From the NCBI GenBank assembly GCA_963698565.1, contig CAVORH010000011.1:62001-126000 (forward strand): a stretch of DNA of 64,000 nucleotides. The letters are read 5' to 3'. The stretch is from Sva-07 sp963698565 (GTDB lineage Bacteria; Actinomycetota; Acidimicrobiia; Acidimicrobiales; Ilumatobacteraceae). Every line of letters starts with the position of its first letter. Position 1 is the stretch's first letter. This document shows, in pieces, positions 14,889-21,823 of this stretch. Below the pieces are notes generated by a model, which ran no database searches, was not told the origin of the DNA, and saw nothing but the letters and a program-made list of their open reading frames with translations. The position numbers and the translations under genes were made by a program.

Positions 14889-15377
14889 TTGAGCAGCTAC
14901 GTGTTCTGCAACCAGTGCGGCCACCGCAATCCGCCGTCGAGCAGTTTCTGCTCGAGTTGCGGGTCGCCGCTCGACTCGCTCGACGATCGGACGATCACGC
15001 TCACGGCCGTCGATCCGCTGCAGGACGCACCCGGTGCCGACGACGACCTGCACGTCGCGGTGGGGGACCTCCCCGTCGAGGTCGGCGTGCTGATCGTTCG
15101 AGCCGGCGCCCAGGCCGGCGCCCGGTTCACGCTCGACGAGCCGGTGACCCGCCTCGGTCGACATCCCGACTCCGAGATCAGCCTCGACGACATCACCGTG
15201 TCGCGCCGCCACGCCGAGATCGAACGAACCCCGGACGGCCACGTCGTGAGCGACGCCGGGTCGCTCAACGGCACCTACGTCAACCAGGAGCGCATCGATC
15301 GGATGCTGCTGCGTCACGGCGACGAGTTGCAGATCGGCAAGTTCCGTCTGGTCTACTTCGAACGGCCCGATGCCTGA
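14889..15377 (+). CDS. Zinc-ribbon + FHA domain protein (GarA-like position)
   Basis: 162 aa. The N-terminal zinc ribbon is FCNQCGHRN...FCSSCGSP (two CxxC pairs), then a linker with DDRTITLTAVD, then an FHA domain with GRHPDSEI, SRRHAEI and SLNGTYVN (phosphothreonine-binding Arg, Ser and Asn). It occupies the place of GarA/OdhI, which in mycobacteria and corynebacteria binds 2-oxoglutarate-handling enzymes under Ser/Thr-kinase control. The ETTS phosphorylation motif of GarA is absent; the TIT segment may or may not replace it. It starts at TTG, 1 nt after gcvH, and overlaps the MerR gene by 8 nt. Confidence 0.8.
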   Translation: MSSYVFCNQCGHRNPPSSSFCSSCGSPLDSLDDRTITLTAVDPLQDAPGADDDLHVAVGDLPVEVGVLIVRAGAQAGARFTLDEPVTRLGRHPDSEISLDDITVSRRHAEIERTPDGHVVSDAGSLNGTYVNQERIDRMLLRHGDELQIGKFRLVYFERPDA

Positions 15378-16362
15378 CTCGTTGCCGCCCAGCGTGACGT
15401 CCGACGTCGTTGCGACCGAGCCGGTCGTGCCGGTGGGCAGTCATCTCTCGATCGGCGAGGTCTTGGCGCTGCTGCTCGAGGAGTTCCCGGACGTCACGAT
15501 CTCCAAGATCCGGTTCCTGGAGAGTCAGGGGCTGATCGATCCTGAACGGACGGCGTCGGGGTACCGGAAGTTCTATGCCGACGACGTCGAACTGCTGCGA
15601 TGCATCCTGCGCGAACAGCGTGAGAACTACCTGCCGCTGCGGGTGATCAAGGACCGCATCGATTCCGGCGAGATCGATCCCACCAACGAGCACCCGCGGC
15701 CGCGGGGCATCAAGAACGTCAGCGAGCCGAGCGACGTTCCCCGGCCCGACAGCCATCCGAGTGCGGGCCGCCCGCGGCGTGCCGCCGAATCGAACGGCGC
15801 CGACGACCCCGCGGTCACCGGCGCGGCGGCGCTCTTCCAACGCACCGACGGCCAACCGTCGATGCCGCTCGGCGACACACCGGAGCCGTCGGCCGGTGCT
15901 CCGGCTGGCAACCACACTCCCGCCCCCACTCCCGATGTCGTGGCGACCCCCACGACGACCGCGTCGGCTGCCGTCCTCCCGGGAGTTCTCCTGAACGCCG
16001 ACGAACTCTGCGCACTGGCCGGAATCCGGCGAGACCAACTCGCTGACCTCAGGTCGTACGGCGTGGTCACCTCCACCTCGGACCGGCCCGAGGGACCGTT
16101 CGACGAAAACGCCGTCGAGATCGCGTCGGCAGCGAAGCGGCTCCTCGATGCCGGCCTCGAAGCCCGTCATCTGCGTGGCTGGCGGGTTGCCGCCGATCGG
16201 GAAGCGGGCCTGCTCGAACAGCTGATCCAGCCATTGCTGCGCCAGCGCAACCCGGAGGCGCGAGCCGAGGCGGTGAGCCAGTTGAACGAGCTCGAACAGG
16301 TCGGGAGCCGGCTGCGTTCGGCGATGATGCGCTCGGCTCTCCACCATCACGGCACACACTGA
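15370..16362 (+). CDS. MerR-family regulator (FtsR/Rv1828-like)
   Basis: 330 aa. The MerR helix-turn-helix occupies residues about 29-95 (LSIGEVLALL, ISKIRFLESQGLIDPERTASGYRKF). After a disordered Pro/Asp/Ala-rich linker (about 105-205), a C-terminal helical domain (LNADELCALAGI..., ALHHHGTH) resembles the effector half of FtsR. FtsR activates ftsZ in corynebacteria. It lies in the gcvH-FHA-MerR order conserved in actinobacteria, with an 8-nt overlap with the FHA gene. The DNA target is not identifiable from this window. Confidence 0.85.
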   Translation: MPDSLPPSVTSDVVATEPVVPVGSHLSIGEVLALLLEEFPDVTISKIRFLESQGLIDPERTASGYRKFYADDVELLRCILREQRENYLPLRVIKDRIDSGEIDPTNEHPRPRGIKNVSEPSDVPRPDSHPSAGRPRRAAESNGADDPAVTGAAALFQRTDGQPSMPLGDTPEPSAGAPAGNHTPAPTPDVVATPTTTASAAVLPGVLLNADELCALAGIRRDQLADLRSYGVVTSTSDRPEGPFDENAVEIASAAKRLLDAGLEARHLRGWRVAADREAGLLEQLIQPLLRQRNPEARAEAVSQLNELEQVGSRLRSAMMRSALHHHGTH

Positions 16363-16407
16363 GACCCGACGGGGTCTGGCTCCGTACGGCCGGGTACAGT
16401 GAGCGGC

Positions 16408-16893
16408 GTGGTCCCCTTGGAGCTCATCGGTGTGCGTGTCGAAGTGCCGGCCAACACGCCCATGCTGCTCCTGCGTGAATCCGACGGACGCCATCGTCTC
16501 CTGCCGATCTACATCGGCAGCCCCGAAGCGTCGGCGATCCACTACGCGCTCGAAGGCGTCGTGCCGCCCCGGCCGCTCACCCACGATCTGTTCCTGATCG
16601 CGCTCGGCGAACTCGGTGCCACGGTCACACGTGTCGTCGTCACCGAGATGCGCGAGCGCACCTACTACGCCGAACTGCACCTCGCCACCGCTGACGGCGA
16701 ACGTGTGCTGTCGGCGCGGCCGTCCGATGCGATCGCACTGGCGGTGCGCTGTGGCGCACCGATGTTCGCCTCCGATGAGCTGATCGACGAGGTCGGTCAG
16801 GAGCCCGCCCTCGAGCCCGAGGACGACGCCGCCGAGATCATCGACGAGTTCAAGGACTTCATCGAGAACGTCTCACCGGAGGACTTCGAGTAG
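16408..16893 (+). CDS. DUF151 bifunctional nuclease family protein
   Basis: 161 aa. Family signatures: LLRESDGRHRLLPIYIGSPEA, PPRPLTHDLF, RTYYAEL and SARPSDAIALAVRC. The C-terminus is acidic. Homologues include Mtb Rv1829 and plant BBD nucleases (RNase/DNase activity). The GTG at 16408 is chosen because TACAGT (16395-16400) ends 7 nt before it; the earlier GTG at 16399 lies inside that -10. It follows the MerR gene as in Mycobacterium. Confidence 0.88.
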   Translation: MVPLELIGVRVEVPANTPMLLLRESDGRHRLLPIYIGSPEASAIHYALEGVVPPRPLTHDLFLIALGELGATVTRVVVTEMRERTYYAELHLATADGERVLSARPSDAIALAVRCGAPMFASDELIDEVGQEPALEPEDDAAEIIDEFKDFIENVSPEDFE

Positions 16894-16943
16894 CCCGGCG
16901 CGGGCGACTGGCGGATCCGGGAATCAGTCCCTATCCTTGCCAG

Positions 16944-18908
16944 GTGCGTCACCGACCTCTCCTTGCGTTCGCAACATCACTCGCCGCGGTGTTCGGCGGT
17001 GTCGCCGTCTTCTCGGCGGTTGCCCCGGCGGGCATCGTGTCGGCCGCCGGCGCGACGAGTTCGTACGTCGCGATGCCCACGTCTCAACGTCTGGTCGACA
17101 CTCGCCAGAGCGCTGCACTCCCGGCAGCCGGAACCCTCTCGGTCACGGTGACGGGCGATGCGCCACTGCCGGCACCGGGCACGGTCACCGCAGCGGTGCT
17201 CAACCTCACGGTCACCGGGCCGGCCGCTCCCGGCTTCTGGACGGTCTGGCCGCACACGAGCCCTCGTCCCGACGCATCGAACGTGAACATCGACGAACTG
17301 CAGTCGCTGGCCGGGGGAGCAGTCCCCAACCTCGTCACCGTTCCTGTCGGCCCTGACGGTGTGGTTGACATCTATGCCAGCGGGGGCGGCAACGCCATCG
17401 TCGACCTGCTCGGCTACTACACCGCCGCCGAGACCGCCACATCGGGACGCTTCGAAGCCTTGCCCGCACCGACCCGAGTGCTCGACACCCGAGGCCTCGC
17501 CAGGTTCGCACCGGGTGAGGCTCGCAACTTCACGATTCCCGGCGCGGCGGGCGCGAGTGCCGTCGCGGTCAACCTGACGTCGATCACCAGCCAACCCGGC
17601 TACTGGCAGGTCTACCCGCAGGGCGGAGCGCAGCCGGCGACGTCGAACCTGAACTCGCCGGCCGGCCTCGGGGCCATCGCTGCGAACCAGGCGATCGTCA
17701 CCGTGGACCGCACTGGCTCGATCACGATCTTCTCCGATGCGGGCGGCGATCTCCTCATCGACCTCGTCGGCACCTACACCGGCGCAGCAGCACCCTCGGC
17801 CGCGAGCGGTTTGTTCGTGCCGATGGTGTCGCCGACGCGCATCGTCGACACTCGCAACGCCGCCCTGAACCCGCTCGGGGGCACCAAGCCCGCCGAGCCC
17901 GGCTGGACCTTCGAGGTGCCGGTTGCGGACACTCCGGCGTTCGGTGCCGCCGACGTCTCGGCGGTCGTGCTGAACGCCACCAGCGTCGACACGATCACCA
18001 CCGGGTACATCACCGTCGGTACAGCGGGAACGGTTGCGCCCGGGTCCAAGCCGACGACATCGACGATGAACGTGGTTCGTCCCGCCCAGGTGCTGGCCAA
18101 CCACGCGATCGTGCCGGTCTCCACCCGAGGCTTCTCGATGTTCACCGAGCCCGGCGGCAACCTGATCGCCGACCTCGCCGGCTACTTCGTCGGCGTCGCG
18201 GGCGGGGCCCCGTACGGCAAACCGGTCAATGCAGCTTCGCCCACGTGCTCCAGCGGCACCGTCGGGTATCCCACCAGCCCGGTCGGGCCGATCGTCGTCG
18301 GATCGTCGCGCGCGTCGGTCGCCACCCTGCAGGGCCGGCTCCTCGAACTCGGATTCTGGAACGCAGGCACCGACGGCGGCTACGGCCTCACGACCACCCA
18401 GGCGGTGATGGCGTTCCAGAAGTGGAAGGGCCTGCCGGCGACCACCGTGGTCGACACCGCCACCGCCGTGGCACTCAACACCGAGGTGTGCCGTCCGCAG
18501 GCGGGACGCACGAGCGGAACCCTGCTCGAGGTCGACAAGGGCAAGCAGATCGCCTACGTCATCCAGGACGGCAAGATGCGCTACATCTTCAACGTGTCGA
18601 CCGGCAACGGCAAGAGCTACGACGAAGAAGACCAGAAGAACGCAGGCAACCGGGTGATCGGCATCGCGACGACGCCGACCGGCACCTTCCGGACGTATCG
18701 GGAGAGCGACGTCGCACGCTACGAGGGCGACCTCGGATCGCTGTACCGACCCAAGTTCATCGTCGGCGGCGTGGCTGTGCACGGCGCCCGGAGTGTGCCG
18801 AACTACCCGGCCTCACACGGATGCGTGCGCGTCGTGAACCCGGTGATGGATCTGATCTGGGGACAGAACCTGCTGCCCTTGCGTTCGACGGTGTGGATCC
18901 ACGACTGA
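16944..18908 (+). CDS. Secreted L,D-transpeptidase with three DTR...DLxGY repeats and a peptidoglycan-binding domain
   Basis: 654 aa. Signal peptide (about 1-35), then three surface repeats ending VDLLGYYT, IDLVGTYT and ADLAGYFV, each next to RLVDTRQ-, RVLDTRG- or RIVDTRN-type motifs. Next is a PG_binding_1 domain (about 445-505: LQGRLLELGFWN...AVMAFQKWKGL) and a YkuD catalytic domain with HGARSVPNYPASHGCVRVVN (catalytic Cys in SHGC). It should form 3-3 cross-links or attach proteins in the wall. The GTG at 16944 is 6 nt after TATCCT. The same repeats sit on the sugar-dehydrogenase-like protein at 6274. Confidence 0.88.
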   Translation: MRHRPLLAFATSLAAVFGGVAVFSAVAPAGIVSAAGATSSYVAMPTSQRLVDTRQSAALPAAGTLSVTVTGDAPLPAPGTVTAAVLNLTVTGPAAPGFWTVWPHTSPRPDASNVNIDELQSLAGGAVPNLVTVPVGPDGVVDIYASGGGNAIVDLLGYYTAAETATSGRFEALPAPTRVLDTRGLARFAPGEARNFTIPGAAGASAVAVNLTSITSQPGYWQVYPQGGAQPATSNLNSPAGLGAIAANQAIVTVDRTGSITIFSDAGGDLLIDLVGTYTGAAAPSAASGLFVPMVSPTRIVDTRNAALNPLGGTKPAEPGWTFEVPVADTPAFGAADVSAVVLNATSVDTITTGYITVGTAGTVAPGSKPTTSTMNVVRPAQVLANHAIVPVSTRGFSMFTEPGGNLIADLAGYFVGVAGGAPYGKPVNAASPTCSSGTVGYPTSPVGPIVVGSSRASVATLQGRLLELGFWNAGTDGGYGLTTTQAVMAFQKWKGLPATTVVDTATAVALNTEVCRPQAGRTSGTLLEVDKGKQIAYVIQDGKMRYIFNVSTGNGKSYDEEDQKNAGNRVIGIATTPTGTFRTYRESDVARYEGDLGSLYRPKFIVGGVAVHGARSVPNYPASHGCVRVVNPVMDLIWGQNLLPLRSTVWIHD

Positions 18909-18924
18909 CGCCGGTCAGTCGTGG
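18899..18924. terminator. Bidirectional terminator over two stop codons
   Basis: Arms CCACGACTGAC (18899-18909) and its complement (18914-18924), perfect over 11 bp with a 4-nt loop. It covers the stop codons of the convergent L,D-transpeptidase and cyclic-nucleotide-binding genes. Confidence 0.75.
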
Positions 18925-19346
18925 AGTTCGGCATTCTGTGAGCGCAAGCGGGCGACGAGCGTCTCGATGACGTGCATCGCGATGTCTGGTTCCTCGCGCA
19001 GCAGGGCGCGCATGTTCCAGGCCGACAGGCCGTAGGTCTCCATGTCGGTGGTCGCCACGATCGCCGCCGAGCGCGGACTCCCGTCGAGCACACTCATCTC
19101 GCCGAAGTAGTTGCCGGGCCCGAACGTCGCCACGACGGAGTCGTTGATCCGGGCTTCGGCGGTCCCGCTGACGACGGCGTAGAGGCGACCGAAGCGACCC
19201 GATGTATCGGCGTCGATCACCGAGTCACCCGCGCTGAATCGGAAGGGTCTGGTCTGTGCGGCAATCCGCCCGAGGGCGGCATCGTCGAGCCCCTGGAAGA
19301 GGCTGACGCCGCGCAGCGCTCCGATGACCTTGTCGTCCTTCTTCAC
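18915..19346 (-). CDS. Cyclic-nucleotide-binding domain protein
   Basis: 143 aa, essentially one cNMP-binding domain (LFQGLDDAALGRIAAQ, then FGPGNYFGEMSVLDGSPRSAAI with the cassette Glu and Arg), then a short helix ending NAELHD. No HTH or kinase domain. GTG 19346 has a good AAGGAG 5 nt upstream (complement of 19352-19357). An upstream ATG at 19376 is in frame but has no ribosome site. It may sense cAMP or cGMP for a partner protein. Confidence 0.82.
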   Translation of the reverse strand: MKKDDKVIGALRGVSLFQGLDDAALGRIAAQTRPFRFSAGDSVIDADTSGRFGRLYAVVSGTAEARINDSVVATFGPGNYFGEMSVLDGSPRSAAIVATTDMETYGLSAWNMRALLREEPDIAMHVIETLVARLRSQNAELHD

Positions 19347-19385
19347 GAGATCTCCTTGCTGTCGGTGACCGGACACTACCGAGTG

Positions 19386-19452
19386 TTGACGCGGCGCGCG
19401 GAACTCCGTAGTCTGCTACGTCTCACAGCGGCGTAGTTACGAATCTGTGAGA
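19386..19452 (+). promoter_or_regulatory. Promoter and inverted repeats before the second MerR gene
   Basis: TTGACG (19386-19391), a 17-nt spacer and TAGTCT (19409-19414) form a near-consensus promoter. Around and after it are GTAG-tctg-CTAC (19408-19419), CTACG...CGTAG (19416-19436) and an 8-bp perfect repeat TCTCACAG (19421-19428) / CTGTGAGA (19445-19452). The last lies at about +1 to +32 and is a candidate (auto)operator for the MerR protein. Confidence 0.55.
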
Positions 19453-19511
19453 TCGTGCGGCGTGCTGGGACACGTTCGTGATGTTGGGCGAAGCGAACCG
19501 GAGGATTTCCC

Positions 19512-19994
19512 GTGCAGGACACACCAGACGACGGCAGCAACGAGATCCCTGACGAACTCGGATTCAGCGGCACCCAGACGGCCAAGGTGGTGGGGATCTC
19601 CTACCGACAGCTCGACTACTGGGCACGCACCGACCTGATCCGCCCGTCGCTCACCGATGCCACCGGCAGCGGCAGTCGTCGCCTGTACTCCTACAACGAT
19701 CTGCTCGAGCTGAAGGCGATCAAGAAGCTGCTCGACGCCGGGATCAAGCTCGAACAGGTCCGCAAGGTCTTCAGCTTCCTGCGCGAGCAGATGAACACCG
19801 ACATCGCCGCAGCCCACATCGTCATCGACGGTGGCAGCGTGATGCTGTGCGACGGCGATCAGCTCGTCGACGTGCTCAAGAACGGCCAGGGTGTGCTGAA
19901 CGTGTTGTCGCTCGGCGGCGTACGCGACGAACTCGAGGCCGATCTCGCGCCGCTGTCGTCGGAGCCGATCGACCTCCACCGCCGCACCGGATGA
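19512..19994 (+). CDS. MerR-family regulator (Rv1830-like)
   Basis: 160 aa. The N-terminal winged helix spans FSGTQTAKVVGISYRQLDYW, then GSGSRRLYSYNDLLELKAIKKLLDAGIKLEQVRKVF. The C-terminal half (HIVIDGGSVMLCDGDQLVDVL) matches the effector-like domain of the second MerR gene that follows the DUF151 nuclease in Mycobacterium. GTG 19512 has GGAGG about 8 nt upstream. It overlaps gcvT by 4 nt (ATGA), so it is probably co-transcribed with a glycine-cleavage gene. Confidence 0.85.
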   Translation: MQDTPDDGSNEIPDELGFSGTQTAKVVGISYRQLDYWARTDLIRPSLTDATGSGSRRLYSYNDLLELKAIKKLLDAGIKLEQVRKVFSFLREQMNTDIAAAHIVIDGGSVMLCDGDQLVDVLKNGQGVLNVLSLGGVRDELEADLAPLSSEPIDLHRRTG

Positions 19995-21043
19995 CGCTGC
20001 AGCGGTCTCCGCTCGACGCCGAGCATCGCGCGCTCGGCGCGACCATGGTGGAGTTCGGTGGCTGGGAGATGCCGATTGCCTATCCGAGCGGCACCATCGA
20101 CGAGCACCTCGCCTGTCGGCGCCGGGCGGTGATGTTCGACGTGTCGCACCTCGGCACGGTTCGCCTCGCAGGCCCGGACGCCCTCGACACCCTGCAGACG
20201 ACGCTCACCAACGATCTCACCAAGATCGCGCCGGGTCGGGCCCAGTACACACACCTGCTCGACGGCAACGATGCGTCGGTGGTCGACGACATCATCGTGT
20301 GGTGGCACCCCGACGGCGCGACGTTCGACGTCATGCCGAACGCCTCGAACACCGGTGGGGTCCGCTCGGCGATCGGCGGGATCGACACCACGAGTTCGCG
20401 TGCGGTGATCGCCGTCCAAGGCCCCGATGCGAAGCGTCTGGTCGCCACGGTGTTCCCCGAGGCGGGAGCGATCGGTCGTTTCCGGGTCGCCGATGCCACG
20501 TGGAACGGCCATCCGTGCACGTTCGCCGGCACCGGCTACACGGGTGAGGCCGGTGTCGAGATCGCGGTTCCGGCCGAGGCGGCAGCCGATCTGTGGAAGG
20601 CGCTGCTCGCGGCCGACATCCCGCCGGCCGGGCTCGGGGCCCGCGACACGTTGCGGCTCGAAGCCGCGCTGCCGTTGCACGGTCACGAACTCGGCGCCGG
20701 CATCACGTCGCTGCAGGCAGGGCTCGGCTGGGTGGTGGCGTGGGACAAGCCCGCGTTCGTCGGACAGGAAGCGGCGCTCGCCGAGCGCGAGCGCGGTGTC
20801 GACCGGCACCTCGTCGGCGTCGCCACCGAGGGCCGGCGGCCGGCGCGCGCCGGTTGCAGCCTGCTCGTCGAGGGCGCCGCCGTCGGCGAGGTCACCAGCG
20901 GGAACTTCTCACCGGTACTCGGTCACGGCATCGCGCTCGCGTTCGTGCCGCCTGCCGTTGCCGTCGGTGCCGACGTGGTGATCGACGTTCGCGGGAAACC
21001 ACTCGCGGGCCGCGTGGTCGCCACACCGTTCGTCAGCCGCTGA
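19991..21043 (+). CDS. gcvT: Glycine cleavage system T protein (aminomethyltransferase)
   Basis: 350 aa, about the usual 360. Motifs: FGGWEMPIAYPSG near the N-terminus, MFDVSHLGTVRLAGPDAL, GTGYTGEAGVEI, GARDTLRLEA and a C-terminal barrel (VGEVTSGNFSP). It moves the methylene group from the H-protein to tetrahydrofolate. ATG 19991 overlaps the MerR stop (ATGA), giving translational coupling. Confidence 0.93.
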   Translation: MTLQRSPLDAEHRALGATMVEFGGWEMPIAYPSGTIDEHLACRRRAVMFDVSHLGTVRLAGPDALDTLQTTLTNDLTKIAPGRAQYTHLLDGNDASVVDDIIVWWHPDGATFDVMPNASNTGGVRSAIGGIDTTSSRAVIAVQGPDAKRLVATVFPEAGAIGRFRVADATWNGHPCTFAGTGYTGEAGVEIAVPAEAAADLWKALLAADIPPAGLGARDTLRLEAALPLHGHELGAGITSLQAGLGWVVAWDKPAFVGQEAALAERERGVDRHLVGVATEGRRPARAGCSLLVEGAAVGEVTSGNFSPVLGHGIALAFVPPAVAVGADVVIDVRGKPLAGRVVATPFVSR

Positions 21044-21050
21044 TCCACCG

Positions 21051-21788
21051 TCAGCCGGCGGGGTCCGACTTCTCGGGCGCTGCGCTCCTGGCGGGTCGTT
21101 TCTTCGCGGTCGACTTCTTCGCCGCCGTCTTCCTCGGGGTTCGTTTCTTCGCGGTCGACTTCTTCGCGGTCGACTTCTTCGCGGTCGACTTCTTCGCGGT
21201 CGACTTCTTGGCGGTCGACTTCTCAGCCGGTTCCGGAGCGGGCTCGTGCGGTTCGGGGCGACGTGTGGTGCTGGTCACGATCGTCCGCTCGGGAGCAGCG
21301 CCGGGCGGGGGAGCGGGGCGCATCCCGGGTACACGGAATCCACCGAACAGCCCGCCGGCGGATTCAGCCAGCTGCACGAGTGGGCTGAGGCGGTGCGAGA
21401 CCTCACCGAGCAGGTCCGAGAACTGACCGATCTGGGCCGGCAGCTGGTTGAACGCGGGCGTGCTCAGCGTCTCGGCGAGCCGGTTGAGCCCGGGGGCCAC
21501 CGCCATCGCCGGTCCGCTGACGACCTGCATCATCTCGTCGGCCGCCTTGACCGTGCGGGTCACCTGCGGGACCGCTGCTCGGATCGGCTCCTCGACATCG
21601 GCGAGGAGCCGGTTGATCCGTTCGGAGGACTCGTTGAGATTGGCCATCGTCCGGTTGAAGTTCTCGACACCCTTGAGGAACTCGTCGACCCCCTTGCGGA
21701 ACTGTTCGAGCGAGCGCACGGTGCCCGACAGCGGCGCCGCGAAGAGCGTGAACAAGTCTGCGAGTGGGTCGGTGCGATCCTCGGCCAT
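21051..21788 (-). CDS. Conserved actinobacterial protein with histone-like Lys/Ala tail
   Basis: 245 aa. The N-terminal part (about 1-130) is helical and amphipathic (SGTVRSLEQFRKGVDEFLKGVENFNRT), a pattern seen in uncharacterised actinobacterial proteins that may bind membranes or polymers. A Pro-rich hinge leads to a C-terminal tail of KSTAK units repeated five times in a row, then RTPRKTAAKKSTAKKRPAR, like the tails of histone H1 or Hup/HupS proteins. DNA or RNA binding by the tail is a reasonable inference; the head is unassigned. Convergent with gcvT, with a 7-bp gap. Confidence 0.65.
   Translation of the reverse strand: MAEDRTDPLADLFTLFAAPLSGTVRSLEQFRKGVDEFLKGVENFNRTMANLNESSERINRLLADVEEPIRAAVPQVTRTVKAADEMMQVVSGPAMAVAPGLNRLAETLSTPAFNQLPAQIGQFSDLLGEVSHRLSPLVQLAESAGGLFGGFRVPGMRPAPPPGAAPERTIVTSTTRRPEPHEPAPEPAEKSTAKKSTAKKSTAKKSTAKKSTAKKRTPRKTAAKKSTAKKRPARSAAPEKSDPAG
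21100..21225 (-). repeat. 15-bp coding repeats for the KSTAK tail
   Basis: The plus-strand unit GCGGTCGACTTCTTC recurs in tandem, with one T-to-G variant, and encodes KSTAK. Near identity at the DNA level suggests recent expansion by slippage or unequal crossing-over. Confidence 0.8.
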
Positions 21789-21823
21789 CGCGTCAACCTA
21801 CCGATCGAGCGACGCCAGCGGGG

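Noticed and set aside
16399..16401. GTG start for the DUF151 gene
   Set aside because: It lies inside the likely -10 TACAGT; GTG 16408 has the right distance and matches the family N-terminus.
19421..19452. CRP-type site made of TCTCACAG and CTGTGAGA
   Set aside because: Half-sites are in the wrong order and 16 nt apart, not 6 as CRP needs; kept only as a possible MerR operator.
21100..21225. CRISPR-like short repeats
   Set aside because: The 15-bp units are head-to-tail, without spacers, and are in-frame codons for KSTAK. The same reasoning applies to 35150-35318.
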